Source: Taklimakanibacter deserti
GTDB taxonomy: Bacteria; Pseudomonadota; Alphaproteobacteria; Rhizobiales; Aestuariivirgaceae
Direction: 5' to 3'
Length of the DNA stretch: 64,000 nucleotides
Assembly (NCBI GenBank): GCA_003574785.1
Contig: QORU01000023.1
Coordinates: 26,332-90,331 of the forward strand
Below, piece by piece: positions 37,773 to 46,688 of this stretch; the first letter of the stretch is position 1; the number at the start of each line of letters is the position of its first letter. The position numbers were made by a program, and so were the translations under genes. Under the pieces are notes generated by a model. It was not told where the DNA came from and ran no database searches. It was given only the letters and a program-made list of their open reading frames with translations.

Positions 37773-40700
37773 GTGACATGCAGTTTGTGGGTTTCAATGG
37801 GTGCATCCCGATCAGCGACGGGCGTCGCAATTGTCGCGCTGGCGGTGACGGCTTTTCTCGCCGGAGCGGCGAGCGCCCAGGACCGAACACCGTGCCCGGC
37901 GGGCACGCCCGGCGCGCCGTCGGTCTATATTGATTCGAGCAGCCCCGAGGTACTGGTCCTGACGACCGAGGGCCGGCAGTTGAATGCCGCCAACAATCTT
38001 CTTCTGTGTCCCGGCGACGAGATCCGCACCGGCGCCACCGGCCGTGTCGCCATCCGTTTCGACGAGAAGCGCACCGTGATCCGGCTCGACGGCAACAGCC
38101 GTACGCGCATCCTCTCGGGCGGCACCGGCTCTTCCGACGTCACGCTGTTCTCCGGCGTGCTCTATTTCCTGAGCTCGGTCAAACAGACCTTCCGCGTGGA
38201 TACGCCTTATATCGTCGCCGGCATCGAAGGCACCGAAGCGCTCGTCGGCGTCGACCAGAGCGAGAGCCTGGCGATCACGGCGGTCCGTGAGGGTGTCGTC
38301 AGCGCTTTCGACCGCAGCGCCGGCCCGCAGCGCAGCGTCGATGTGCAAGCCGGCGAGGCGGCCTATCGCTCGAACCGCGTGCCCTTCGCCAAATCCGCGA
38401 TCGAAGACGTGCCGGCGCAATTCCGCCGCCTCATCGTAGTCTCGGACTCGGCCGTCGACTGGGCGATTTATTATCCGCCGATCATGCTCTTGCCGAAGGG
38501 CGCCAGCGGCACATTGCGCCAGGCGGTCGATCTCCTTTCCTCGGGCGATTTCGCGCCCGCCATCTCACTTCTCGACCGGGCACCGAGGAAGGAGCGCGCC
38601 ACCGCGGCCTCTTTGCGCGCCGTCATCGCCGTCAGCCGCAACCGGATCGAGGAAGCGGAAAAATGGAGCGCCGTCGCGCTCGGCGAAAATCCTGATCTCG
38701 CCGCCGCCCATATCGCGCAGTCCTATGTCCTCCAGGCGACGGGACAGCTCACCGAGGCGGTCGATGCCGCGCGCACCGCCGCAGGGTTGGCACCCCGCGA
38801 CCCTTACGTCCTGGCGCGCCTCGCCGAGCTCCTGATGATCATCGGCGATCGCCCGCATGCGCTCGAGGTGGCGGAGGCTTCGATCGACATAGAGCCGACA
38901 CCTCTCGGCCTGTTCGTCGCCGGCCTGGCGCGGCTCGCCGCCTGGCAATATGAGCGCGCCACGTCCTTCTTCACGGAGGCCATGGATCTCGATGCCGAGG
39001 CGCCCTTGCCGCGGCTGGGCCTCGGCTTGACCTATATCAAGCAGGGCATGACCCACGAGGGGACCTGGCAGATCGAACGGGCGGTCGCGCATGATCCGCG
39101 CGAGTCGGCTTTGCGGACCTGGCTCGGCCGCGCCTATTACGATGAGGGCGAGCGCGCCAAGGCCCACAACCAGTTCGAGCTCGAGATGCAGGAGGACCCT
39201 GAGAATCCCAACGCCTATCTGTTCGACGCCATTGCCGATTTCTCGGAGAACCGGCCGATCCCGGCTTTGCGCGACCTCCAGGAGGCCGAAAAATATGCCG
39301 ATGCGCGGCGCGTGCTGCGCTCCGAGCTCGGCCTCAAGGAGGATGCGGCGGCGCGGGGCGCCGCGCTCGGCCGCATCTATGATGTGCTCAGCTTCGACCT
39401 TCTCGCGACCGACGCCGGGACGGAAGCCGTCGAGCTCGCCCCCGCCAATCCCGGCGCGCACCGCTTCCTCGCCGATGTCTATCGCTCGCGTCAGGAATAC
39501 GAGATCGCCCAGACCAGCGAATTGCTCGTGTCGCAATTGCTGAGCCCGCCCTCCAAGACGCCGGTCCAGCCCGAGCTGGCGGAGACGCGGCTCGAGCTCT
39601 TGGATACGACCGGGCCGGCACGCGTGACCTTTGCCGAATTCGCGCCGCTCTTCGATGCGGACGGGCTGGCATTCACCGGCACCGGGATGGCGGGCACCCA
39701 GGACACGCTGAGCGGCGAATATGCGGTCACCGGACTCTATCGCAACGCCTCCATCAGCGTCGGCCAGTATTATTACGAGACCGACGGCTATCGCCAAAAC
39801 AACGGCCTCGAGCACGACATCTTCGATGCCGTGGCGACTTTCGCGATAACGCCCGAATTCAGCATCTTCGGCGAATACCGCCATCGCAAGACGAACGGCG
39901 GCGACCGGCAGATCGGCTTCGATATCGACGAGTTCAGCAAGACGCAGCGCTCCAGCCTGACCCGCGAGGTGATGCGCGTCGGATTCCATGCGCAGCCGAC
40001 CTATAATTCCGATCTGCTCGGCGTCTATACCTGGGCCAGCCTCGAGAGCGGCACGACCAACAAGGACTTCGGCACGTTCACGACCAACAGCGAAGACAAA
40101 GCCGACAGCGTGCAACTGCTCTATATCTGGAACGGCGAGAGCTGGCGCGGCCTGGTGGGCGGATCCCATATCGCCAACGATGTGACGTCCGGGTTTGATT
40201 TCGACGGCTTCGGCGACACCGAGACGTTCGACGTCAACTACTGGAATGGCTACGCCTATCTCTATCTCGACTGGCCGCAAGGCATCACCTGGACGCTGGG
40301 CGGCGCGCTGGTGAGCTTTGACGAGGAGCGCGTCGGCGGCGCCGATATCGACGAGTTCCTGCCGAAGGCCGGCGTCAGGGCCCGCCTCACGGACCGGCTG
40401 ACCGTCAGGGCGAGCTATCTCGAGAATCTGAAGCCCGAGCTGGTTTCGGACCAGGTGATCGAGCCGACCAATGTCGCGGGCTTCAACCAGTATTACGACG
40501 CCATCAACGGCGCGGTGCTGGAACAAGCGGGCGTCGGACTCGACTACGCCTTGACCGCCGACATCACGGTCGGCACGGAAGCCATCTGGCGCTGGTGGGA
40601 CATTCCCACGGGCTTCGGTTCCGACGCGCAGACGGACGATACCGTCTATCGCGGTTATGCTTATTTCGTGCTCACCGAACAGCTGGCCTTGGCCGCTGAG

Positions 40701-41060
40701 GTTGACTACGAGCTTTCCGAATCGGACGATCCGAACGATTTCGAGAAATGGGAAGCGACCTCGTTTCCCGTCACCCTCAGCTATTTTGCCGAGGGCGGCT
40801 GGTTCGGCTCGGCCCAGGTGGTCCTGGTCGACGGCGCGTTCCGCACCGGTGGGATCGAGCAGGACGACCAGTTCGCGGTGGTCAATGCCAGCGCCGGATA
40901 TCGCTTCCCCGACAATCGCGGGGTCATGTCGATCGAGGCGCTGAACCTGTTCGACCAGCGCTTCCACTACCAGAACCGCACCTTCACGCCGGACCTGACG
41001 GCGGCACCGCGCTATGCGCCCGAGCTCACGGTCCTGGGCCGGCTCACACTGAGTTTTTGA
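37773..41060 (+). CDS. FecR-domain / TPR / outer-membrane beta-barrel fusion protein
   Basis: 1095 residues, GTG start at 37773 with GGGGAA before it (an inner ATG at 37797 also leaves a signal peptide). Order: signal peptide to about residue 36 (AFLAGAASAQ); FecR-like beta domain about 55-200 (GDEIRTGATGRVAIRF, RIVLDG-type repeats, TPYIVAGIEGTEALV); TPR helices about 245-600 (AAHIAQSYVLQATGQLTEAV, LPRLGLGLTYIKQGM); then about 450 residues of alternating beta strands with Tyr/Trp girdles that end in LTVLGRLTLSF, a C-terminal Phe as in outer-membrane proteins. It probably sits in the outer membrane with periplasmic FecR and TPR parts. Neighbour of the CHASE2 cyclase, so a linked envelope-sensing or secretion function is possible. 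Confidence 0.82.
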   Translation: MTCSLWVSMGASRSATGVAIVALAVTAFLAGAASAQDRTPCPAGTPGAPSVYIDSSSPEVLVLTTEGRQLNAANNLLLCPGDEIRTGATGRVAIRFDEKRTVIRLDGNSRTRILSGGTGSSDVTLFSGVLYFLSSVKQTFRVDTPYIVAGIEGTEALVGVDQSESLAITAVREGVVSAFDRSAGPQRSVDVQAGEAAYRSNRVPFAKSAIEDVPAQFRRLIVVSDSAVDWAIYYPPIMLLPKGASGTLRQAVDLLSSGDFAPAISLLDRAPRKERATAASLRAVIAVSRNRIEEAEKWSAVALGENPDLAAAHIAQSYVLQATGQLTEAVDAARTAAGLAPRDPYVLARLAELLMIIGDRPHALEVAEASIDIEPTPLGLFVAGLARLAAWQYERATSFFTEAMDLDAEAPLPRLGLGLTYIKQGMTHEGTWQIERAVAHDPRESALRTWLGRAYYDEGERAKAHNQFELEMQEDPENPNAYLFDAIADFSENRPIPALRDLQEAEKYADARRVLRSELGLKEDAAARGAALGRIYDVLSFDLLATDAGTEAVELAPANPGAHRFLADVYRSRQEYEIAQTSELLVSQLLSPPSKTPVQPELAETRLELLDTTGPARVTFAEFAPLFDADGLAFTGTGMAGTQDTLSGEYAVTGLYRNASISVGQYYYETDGYRQNNGLEHDIFDAVATFAITPEFSIFGEYRHRKTNGGDRQIGFDIDEFSKTQRSSLTREVMRVGFHAQPTYNSDLLGVYTWASLESGTTNKDFGTFTTNSEDKADSVQLLYIWNGESWRGLVGGSHIANDVTSGFDFDGFGDTETFDVNYWNGYAYLYLDWPQGITWTLGGALVSFDEERVGGADIDEFLPKAGVRARLTDRLTVRASYLENLKPELVSDQVIEPTNVAGFNQYYDAINGAVLEQAGVGLDYALTADITVGTEAIWRWWDIPTGFGSDAQTDDTVYRGYAYFVLTEQLALAAEVDYELSESDDPNDFEKWEATSFPVTLSYFAEGGWFGSAQVVLVDGAFRTGGIEQDDQFAVVNASAGYRFPDNRGVMSIEALNLFDQRFHYQNRTFTPDLTAAPRYAPELTVLGRLTLSF

Positions 41061-41253
41061 TCGGGCGAGCACGCCACCACGCCCGTCTTGCAAGCAGCAA
41101 GCGAGCCGCTTCCAACGATTCCCCTCTCCCGTTGCGAAGCAATGGGAGAGGGTGCCCGATAGGGCGGGTGAGGGCTCTGTGTCTCAGCAAGTATATTCGT
41201 TGAGATCAGAACACGCTGCTCGAAAGAGCCCTCATCCGCGCTTTGCGCACATA

Positions 41254-41302
41254 GATCACGATCAGGTCAGATCGGAACGATCTGACCTGATCAACGTGAT
41301 CG
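41254..41302. repeat. Long palindrome within the repeat
   Basis: Arms ATCAGGTCAGATCG (41261-41274) and CGATCTGACCTGAT (41278-41291) are perfect over 14 bp around GAA. Outer GATCACG / CGTGATC add 7 more pairs after a short asymmetry. No T tract, so probably a mobile palindrome rather than a terminator. Confidence 0.8.
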
Positions 41303-41312
41303 AAATCCTAAA

Positions 41313-41367
41313 ATGGGCGCGCGATCGGACGGAAAACCGGTGGCCACTTTTCCTGATCGCGCGCCTC
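41313..41367. repeat. GGCGCGCGATC…GATCGCGCGCC palindromic repeat
   Basis: GGGCGCGCGATC and GATCGCGCGCC bracket GGACGGAAAACCGGTGGCCAC and TTTTCC, a motif with AAAACCGGTNNCCACTTTT that I recognise as common between genes in rhizobia. It directly follows the palindrome at 41254. Confidence 0.6.
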
Positions 41368-41425
41368 CCATTGCTGCGCAACGGGAGAAGGGAAATGATG
41401 GATAGCCCCGAGGCGGATTTGATGA

Positions 41426-41800
41426 TCACGGCACCGAGGAGGTGGGCGGGAGCACGCCGATATAATCGCGGATCTGCTCCAGATAGATGATCACGGCGAC
41501 GATGATCGCCGTGAACAGCAGCATGGCCGTGAACATCCAGCCTTTGCCGGGAAGCGAGCCCACCCGGTCGTCGAGCTCGCGCACATCATTGCCGGCGGAC
41601 ATGATCGTTTTGGTCATGTCGCGAAAGTCGCGGCGCATGTCGCCCAGATCGTCGCGCATGTGGTCGACATGCGCCTCGATGCTGGCGATGCGGGCATCGG
41701 CACCATAGGGGAGCGCGCCCCCGGTTACGACTTTCGGCGGCGGCCTGGTTTCGGAAGCCGGCTGCTCACTGGTGAAGTCTGACGTATCGGTCTCGCTCAT
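41426..41800 (-). CDS. Small coiled-coil, C-terminally membrane-anchored protein
   Basis: 124 residues from the ATG at 41800 (AAGGGA 9 bases before it); upstream starts only lengthen it. The first 45 residues are polar and Pro/Thr-rich. About 50-85 form a heptad-like coil (ARIASIEAHVDHMRDDLGDMRRDFRDM). A membrane helix lies at about 89-109 (GWMFTAMLLFTAIIVAVIIYL). The topology suggests a tail-type inner-membrane anchor. Similar short proteins occur in rhizobia and phages; no function assigned. Confidence 0.7.
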   Translation of the reverse strand: MSETDTSDFTSEQPASETRPPPKVVTGGALPYGADARIASIEAHVDHMRDDLGDMRRDFRDMTKTIMSAGNDVRELDDRVGSLPGKGWMFTAMLLFTAIIVAVIIYLEQIRDYIGVLPPTSSVP

Positions 41801-42168
41801 GACTGAAAATCCCTTGGAACGGATCATCCAACAGTCGCCCAGACGCACTCAGCCGATCATATCATCTTTCACAGAGGCAGAGAATATTTTCTCCTGCGCC
41901 GGGCCCTTCACCTCGGCTGTCCGTGACGCCGGATACAGGGATTATCAGGGATTATCAGGGAATTTCCGCAGAGAAATTCCTCGATCCAGCAATATCAAGG
42001 AGTTAGCTGTTTGCCATGCCGTGGAGCAGGGAATTTCGGCCTCCGGGCAAGCACATAAGCCCGCTGGATTTTCTTCCTCCGAAAAGCTGGGCAGGCGCCT
42101 CGGCGCAAAGCTTGCGAGCATGAGATTTCCCAATCCCATGCTACGGCCCGCGATTGCAAGCGGCATTT
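41801..42168. other. Gene-free region with short repeats
   Basis: 368 bases without a convincing gene. It contains AGGGATTATC repeated in tandem 2.5 times (about 41936-41958). Immediately after comes a palindrome GGAATTTC / GAAATTCC (41959-41966, 41973-41980) with a 6-base centre, and GGGAATTTC recurs at 42030. Composition is less G+C-rich than the flanks. Possibly the scar of a mobile element. Confidence 0.5.
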
Positions 42169-42531
42169 TCAAGCGAGGTCGGAGAGGCGCCGGCGCGGCC
42201 GGTAGGGGCTTTTGGGATTGATGTCGAGATCGACGACCTCGACGCAGCTTTGCGCCCGAAGGTGGCTCGAACCCTTGTAGAGAGGACCGTCGCGCAGCTG
42301 CACGTCGCTCGCTTTGGCGAGTCTCAGGCATTTCCAGTCGGGAAGGCGGGAGCTGCTCTCGCCGGCGAATTGATAGGCAAGCGCCGTTTCCGCGCCCTTG
42401 CTGTGGCCGAGGAGGATGGGGCAGAGCTCGCGAGGGTGCCCGTCATAGAGGCAAAGGACCTGCTTTCCCGTCGCCATGGCCTCGGCGAACAGTGCGTAGG
42501 TTTCGCTCTGGGCGGGTTTCGTCTGTTTCAT
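42169..42531 (-). CDS. Small protein with a WYL-like sequence pattern
   Basis: 120 residues. The order of elements [21 protein letters not shown], then [10 protein letters not shown], then [18 protein letters not shown] resembles the five-strand WYL sensor domain (Y-x-G…R-x-x-x-P, later hydrophobic strand, later W/F-R-L), but without any DNA-binding domain. That is a pattern match by eye, not a firm assignment. It is divergent from mntH with 89 bases between them. Confidence 0.6.
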   Translation of the reverse strand: MKQTKPAQSETYALFAEAMATGKQVLCLYDGHPRELCPILLGHSKGAETALAYQFAGESSSRLPDWKCLRLAKASDVQLRDGPLYKGSSHLRAQSCVEVVDLDINPKSPYRPRRRLSDLA

Positions 42532-42595
42532 TAAGGACTTGTAGCAGTTGTACGGATGGCCGGGTCAAGCCCGGCCACATAGTCTCTTGTAATGA

Positions 42596-42613
42596 ATATA
42601 GCCTATGCTATAT
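42596..42613 (+). promoter_or_regulatory. MntR-like operator upstream of mntH
   Basis: Perfect inverted repeat ATATAGC-CTAT-GCTATAT ending 7 bases before the mntH ATG. A possible promoter (TTGTAA 42587-42592, 16 bases, TATATC 42609-42614) overlaps it, so a bound repressor would block transcription. The sequence agrees with manganese-responsive MntR-type sites that I know from Alphaproteobacteria. Confidence 0.72.
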
Positions 42614-42620
42614 CTGGGTC

Positions 42621-43970
42621 ATGGACGACCAGGCCGCGACAGCTATCGATCGCATGATGGGATGGCGCCGCGACCGCGGCGAAGCCTCGCTCTCGGACGT
42701 TCACCGCAGCATTCCGGTGAGGGCCGACGCCTCGATGTGGCGGCGCGCCATGGCCTTCGTCGGCCCGGGCTATCTCGTCTCCGTCGGCTATATGGATCCC
42801 GGCAACTGGGCGACCTCGATCGCGGGCGGCGCGCAATTCGGCTATACGCTGCTCGTCATCGCGCTGATGTCGAACATCATGGCGATCATCCTGCAGTCGC
42901 TCTGCGCCAGGCTCGCCATCGCGACGGGGCGCGACCTGGCCCAAGCCTGCCGCGATGCGTTTCCAAAACCCGTCGCCTGGACCTTATGGCTCTTCGCCGA
43001 GATCGCCATCATCGCGACCGATATCGCCGAGGTGGTGGGCACGGCCATCGGCCTCAATCTGCTCTTCGGCATTCCGCTCGAGATCGGCGTCGTCATCACG
43101 GCGCTCGACGTCTTCCTCATCCTCTATCTGCAAAAGCTCGGCTTCCGCTGGATCGAGGCCTTCATCATCTGCCTCCTCGGCGTGATCGCTGTCTGCTTCG
43201 GGGTGCAGATCGCCATGGCCGATCCCGAATGGGGTGCGGTCATCAAGGGTTTCGCGCCGACGACCGAGATCGTCACCAATCCGCAGATGCTCTATCTGGC
43301 GCTCGGCATCATCGGTGCCACGGTGATGCCGCATAATCTCTATCTCCATTCGGGCGTGGTGCAGACCAGGGCCTATGGCCGTTCGAACGAGGAGAAGCGC
43401 GAGGCCTTGACCTTCGCCACCATCGACTCGACCGTCGCCTTGATGTTCGCGCTCCTCGTCAATGCCTCGATCCTGATCCTGGCGGCGGCGACCTTCAACA
43501 AGACGGGCCACGCCGGGGTAGCCGAGCTCGGCGATGCCCATGCGATGCTGGCGCCTTTGTTGGGCTCGCTGCTCGCGCCCAAGCTTTTCGCCATCGCGCT
43601 TCTGTGCTGCGGTCTCAATTCGACGGTGACCGCGACCTTGGCCGGCCAGATCGTGATGGAAGGATTCCTCCGCATCCGCCTGCCGGCGTGGCTCCGGCGT
43701 CTCGTGACCCGCATGTTCGCCATCATCCCGGCGGCGGGCGTCACCATCGCCTATGGGGAATCGGGCACCGGGGCGCTTTTGATCCTGAGCCAGGTGATCC
43801 TCGCCTTCCAATTGCCTTTCGCCATCGTGCCCTTGGTGATGTTCACGCGGAACCGCGAGAAGATGGGGGCGCTGGTGTCGCCGTCCTGGCTGACGATCGT
43901 CTCCGCCGTGATCGCCGCCATCATCATCGGCCTCAATGTGAAGATGCTGTACGATCTGGCGATCGGGTAG
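42621..43970 (+). CDS. mntH: Nramp-family divalent metal (Mn2+) transporter
   Basis: 449 residues, start at ATG 42621 ([10 protein letters not shown]), the first after the operator. About eleven membrane helices. The metal-binding motifs of Nramp are intact: [11 protein letters not shown] near residue 54 (DPGN in helix 1) and [13 protein letters not shown] near 235 (MPH in helix 6). It imports Mn2+, with Fe2+ possible, using the proton gradient. The short distance to the palindromic operator suggests manganese control. Confidence 0.93.
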   Translation: MDDQAATAIDRMMGWRRDRGEASLSDVHRSIPVRADASMWRRAMAFVGPGYLVSVGYMDPGNWATSIAGGAQFGYTLLVIALMSNIMAIILQSLCARLAIATGRDLAQACRDAFPKPVAWTLWLFAEIAIIATDIAEVVGTAIGLNLLFGIPLEIGVVITALDVFLILYLQKLGFRWIEAFIICLLGVIAVCFGVQIAMADPEWGAVIKGFAPTTEIVTNPQMLYLALGIIGATVMPHNLYLHSGVVQTRAYGRSNEEKREALTFATIDSTVALMFALLVNASILILAAATFNKTGHAGVAELGDAHAMLAPLLGSLLAPKLFAIALLCCGLNSTVTATLAGQIVMEGFLRIRLPAWLRRLVTRMFAIIPAAGVTIAYGESGTGALLILSQVILAFQLPFAIVPLVMFTRNREKMGALVSPSWLTIVSAVIAAIIIGLNVKMLYDLAIG

Positions 43971-43989
43971 GCTGAGGTCCTTCAGGAAT

Positions 43990-44132
43990 TCCCCCTCTCC
44001 CGTCCGAAGGATGGGAGAGGGTGCCCGACAGGGCGGGTGAGGGCTCTTCGGGCAGTGAAGTGGCTGCAAAAAAGAGCCCTCATCCGGCCTTCGGCCACCT
44101 TCCCCCACGCTCCGCGCGGGGGAAGGGGTATG
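43990..44132. repeat. Intergenic repeat with facing arms, mntH–guaA
   Basis: CCCCCTCTCCCGTCCGAAGG… GACAGGGCGGGTGAGGGCTC faces GAGCCCTCATCCGGCCTTCG… CCACCTTCCCCCACGC… GGGGGAAGGGG. It is the same family as 60096, 60930 and 63774, with different central bases. Confidence 0.8.
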
Positions 44133-44218
44133 AAGGCAAGGGGCGTCGCTTTAACTGAGCAAATCAACCCATTACCGACGCCCTTGCGGACTCAAGCGCG
44201 ATCCCTTAACTGCTCGCC

Positions 44219-45766
44219 ATGACAGACCGCATTCTCATCATCGATTTCGGCTCGCAGGTCACTCAGCTCATCGCCAGAAGGGTGCGCGAGGCCGGTGTCT
44301 ATTCGGAAATCGTGCCGTTCCAGCTGGCGGAAAAGGCCCTCGACTGGGAAGGGCTCAAGGGCATCATCCTCTCGGGCGGACCCGCCAGCGTGACCGAGGG
44401 CGAAAGTCCGCGGGCGCCCGAAAAGGTGTTCAAGCTCGGCCTTCCCGTCCTCGGCATCTGCTATGGCGAGCAGGCCATGTGCGCGCAGCTCGGCGGCAAG
44501 GTCGAGACCTCGGATCATCGCGAATTCGGCCGCGCCTTCCTGAAGGTGCAGAGCGACAATGCGCTGTTCGAGGGCGTGTGGGAGGAGGGCGAGAGCCATC
44601 AGGTGTGGATGAGCCATGGCGACCGGGTCGCCGCCATTCCGCCGGGCTTCCGCGTCGTCGGCACGTCCGATGGGGCGCCCTTCGCTGCGATCGCCGATGA
44701 GAAGCGCCAGTTCTATGCGGTGCAGTTCCACCCCGAGGTGGTGCACACGCCTGACGGGGGAAAACTCTATCGCAATTTCGTCATCGACATTTGCGGCTGC
44801 CGCGGCGACTGGTCGATGGCCTCGTTCAAGGACGACGCCATCCACCGCATCAAGAAGAAGGTGGGCTTCGACCGGGTGATCTGCGGGCTGTCGGGCGGCG
44901 TCGATTCCGCCGTGACGGCGGTGCTCATCCATGAGGCGATCGGCGAGCAGCTCACCTGCATCTTCGTCGATCACGGGCTGATGCGGGCGGGCGAGGCGGA
45001 AGACGTGGTGCAGCTCTTCCGCAAGGCCTACAACATCCCGCTCATCCATGTCGATGCCTCGAAACTGTTCCTCTCGTCGCTCGACGGCGTCACCGATCCC
45101 GAAGTGAAGCGCAAGACGATAGGCAAGCTCTTCATCGACGTGTTCGAGGCGGAAGCGAAGAAGGTCGGCGGTGCGGCCTTCCTGGCCCAGGGCACGCTCT
45201 ATCCCGATGTGATCGAGAGCGTGTCGTCGACCGGCGGGCCCTCGGTCACGATCAAGTCGCATCACAATGTCGGCGGACTCCCTGAGCGCATGAACATGAA
45301 GCTCATCGAGCCGTTGCGCGAATTGTTCAAGGACGAGGTCAGGGCGCTGGGCCGCGAGTTGGGCCTGCCGCCGCATTTCGTCGGCCGCCATCCTTTCCCG
45401 GGGCCGGGCCTCGCCATCCGCGTGCCGGGCGCCATCTCGAGGGACAAACTCGACATCCTGCGCAAGGCCGACGTCATCTATCTCGACGAGATCCGCAAGG
45501 CCGGCCTCTATGACGCCATCTGGCAGGCATTCGCCGTCCTGCTCCCCGTCCAGACGGTCGGCGTCATGGGCGACGGCCGCACCTATGACTATGTCTGCGC
45601 GCTGAGGGCCGTCACCTCGACCGACGGCATGACGGCGGATTACTACCACTTCGACCACGACTTCCTGTCCCGCACCGCAACGCGCATCATCAACGAAGTG
45701 CGCGGCATCAACCGCGTGGTTTATGACATCACGTCGAAACCGCCGGGAACGATCGAGTGGGAGTAG
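44219..45766 (+). CDS. guaA: GMP synthase (glutamine-hydrolysing)
   Basis: 515 residues, the standard length. The glutaminase domain has VLGICYGEQ (nucleophile Cys81) and QFHPEVVHT with the His/Glu pair. The ATP pyrophosphatase domain has the P-loop [14 protein letters not shown] near 222. The C-terminal dimerisation domain ends in KPPGTIEWE. Converts XMP, ATP and glutamine to GMP. The final 3' bases are copied three times downstream, which marks this 3' end as an integration site. The gene itself is complete. Confidence 0.97.
   Translation: MTDRILIIDFGSQVTQLIARRVREAGVYSEIVPFQLAEKALDWEGLKGIILSGGPASVTEGESPRAPEKVFKLGLPVLGICYGEQAMCAQLGGKVETSDHREFGRAFLKVQSDNALFEGVWEEGESHQVWMSHGDRVAAIPPGFRVVGTSDGAPFAAIADEKRQFYAVQFHPEVVHTPDGGKLYRNFVIDICGCRGDWSMASFKDDAIHRIKKKVGFDRVICGLSGGVDSAVTAVLIHEAIGEQLTCIFVDHGLMRAGEAEDVVQLFRKAYNIPLIHVDASKLFLSSLDGVTDPEVKRKTIGKLFIDVFEAEAKKVGGAAFLAQGTLYPDVIESVSSTGGPSVTIKSHHNVGGLPERMNMKLIEPLRELFKDEVRALGRELGLPPHFVGRHPFPGPGLAIRVPGAISRDKLDILRKADVIYLDEIRKAGLYDAIWQAFAVLLPVQTVGVMGDGRTYDYVCALRAVTSTDGMTADYYHFDHDFLSRTATRIINEVRGINRVVYDITSKPPGTIEWE
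45674..45766 (+). repeat. guaA 3' end, repeat copy 1 (functional gene end)
   Basis: The last 93 bases of guaA, from ACCGCAACGCG to the stop. They recur downstream at 46374 (84 bases aligned, 10 differences by my count), 47920 (45 bases, 5 differences) and 53011 (longer, more diverged). All copies have the same orientation. This would be attL-like if elements insert at the guaA 3' end. Confidence 0.9.
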
Positions 45767-45901
45767 GGATGGAGACAGGATGGTGCGGCGGTCCACGCGA
45801 TCAAGGAATGACGATCTGTCGCGCCATAGAGCAGCAGGCTGCGTTGACCGACGCTCCTGCCAAATGCAGACTCTCGAGCATCGCACAACGGAATTCCAGA
45901 C

Positions 45902-46336
45902 ATGGAACAGCAGCAATCAACCAGCGACCGTATACTTAACGGATCATGCCAATGCGGCGCGGTCACTTACACGGTGGCGGACGCGTTCATCTACGCCGTG
46001 AACTGTCATTGCTCCATTTGCCGCCGCTCCACCGGTGCGGCGTTCAAGCCACTGGCCGGCATAGAACGCGCCAAATTGCGCATCACGAGCGGTGAGGACC
46101 GCATTCTGATCTTCGGCGCCCCCAGTTGGCATGACGAGCGATGCAAGCTATGCGGCTCGCTCCTCTTTGCCGTCGTTCGCGACGGCGCGTTCGCCCATGT
46201 CGCGATGGGAACCCTTATCGACGACCCGACCATCCGCCCGAGCGCGCACGTCTTCGTCGGTTCCAAGGCGGCGTGGTTCACCATCACGGACAACCTGCCG
46301 CAATACGTCGAGCGTATCCCCGGAAACGAGATATGA
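45902..46336 (+). CDS. GFA-family (CENP-V/GFA domain) zinc protein
   Basis: 144 residues. Zinc-ligand Cys are arranged as in the glutathione-dependent formaldehyde-activating (GFA) fold: [10 protein letters not shown] near 14-23, [12 protein letters not shown] near 34-45, and CKLCGSLL near 82. Most GFA-fold proteins are not formaldehyde enzymes and bind small thiol adducts or unknown ligands. It is the only gene between guaA and the second guaA-end copy, so it looks like cargo of the first inserted segment. Confidence 0.85.
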   Translation: MEQQQSTSDRILNGSCQCGAVTYTVADAFIYAVNCHCSICRRSTGAAFKPLAGIERAKLRITSGEDRILIFGAPSWHDERCKLCGSLLFAVVRDGAFAHVAMGTLIDDPTIRPSAHVFVGSKAAWFTITDNLPQYVERIPGNEI

Positions 46337-46373
46337 GCCCGGGGGCAGCGTGTCAGACAGTCAGGAGAGCGCT

Positions 46374-46457
46374 ACCGCGACCCGCATCATCAACGAGCTC
46401 CGCGGCATCAACCGCGTGGTCTACGACATCACGTCGAAGCCGCCCGGGACGATCGAG
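46374..46457 (+). repeat. guaA 3'-end repeat, copy 2 (interrupted)
   Basis: 84 bases matching the guaA end from ACCGC to GATCGAG, where guaA continues TGGGAGTAG but this copy changes to CGGGGAATTACGG. The missing end appears 130 bases later as CCGGAACGATCGAGTGGGAG (46588-46607). The copy has thus been split by the repeat at 46458. Confidence 0.9.
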
Positions 46458-46586
46458 CGGGGAATTACGGTGACAGGGAATTACGGTGACAGTGCACTAA
46501 ACTGATGGCCTCCGGCCTCGGGTTCGGCAATTAAGTGCACTGTCACCGTAATGCCAAGTGCACTGTCACCGTAATGCCGTCGTAAT
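46458..46586. repeat. GGTGACAGTGCACT inverted-repeat element inserted in the guaA-end copy
   Basis: GGAATTACGGTGACAG occurs twice in tandem, and GGTGACAGTGCACTAAACTG faces AATTAAGTGCACTGTCACCG, followed by another CAAGTGCACTGTCACCG. Short elements with TACGGTGACAGTGCACT occur in many rhizobial genomes. A diverged relative lies at 50228. The flanks CCGGGACGATCGAG and CCGGAACGATCGAG look like a duplication of the target. Confidence 0.8.
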
Positions 46587-46688
46587 GCCGGAACGATCGA
46601 GTGGGAGTGATCTGGACCTCTATCCCGCATTATCTCTATAACATGGTTTGTGAAACCTTCGGCGGTCCAGACTTAGTGGGCGCACTTG

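Larger units (their letters stand above)
41123..41395. repeat. Intergenic repeat split by inserted palindromes
   Basis: The 365 bases between the barrel gene and the next gene hold only repeats. TTCCCCTCTCCCGTTGCGAAG… GGGCGGGTGAGGGCTC (41123-41177) and GAGCCCTCATCCGCGCTTTG (41226-41245) match the element at 43990. Its closing arm CTCCCATTGCTGCGCAACGGG appears only at 41367. The 120 bases between (41249-41366) are two other palindromes. Confidence 0.75.

Noticed and set aside
38565..41093. Very long antisense open frame (over 800 codons) opposite the FecR–TPR–barrel gene
   Set aside because: High G+C codon bias of the plus-strand gene removes stops on the other strand. The antisense product has no signal peptide, fold pattern or ribosome-binding site; similar shadows lie opposite most long genes here.
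41936..41958. Tandem AGGGATTATC units as a replication or plasmid iteron
   Set aside because: Only 2.5 units, no rep gene and no DnaA-box cluster nearby.
46131..46505. Open frame ending in a guaA-like tail as a GuaA fragment gene
   Set aside because: The frame runs out of phase through the GFA gene and then enters the guaA-end repeat, so it has no independent coding evidence.
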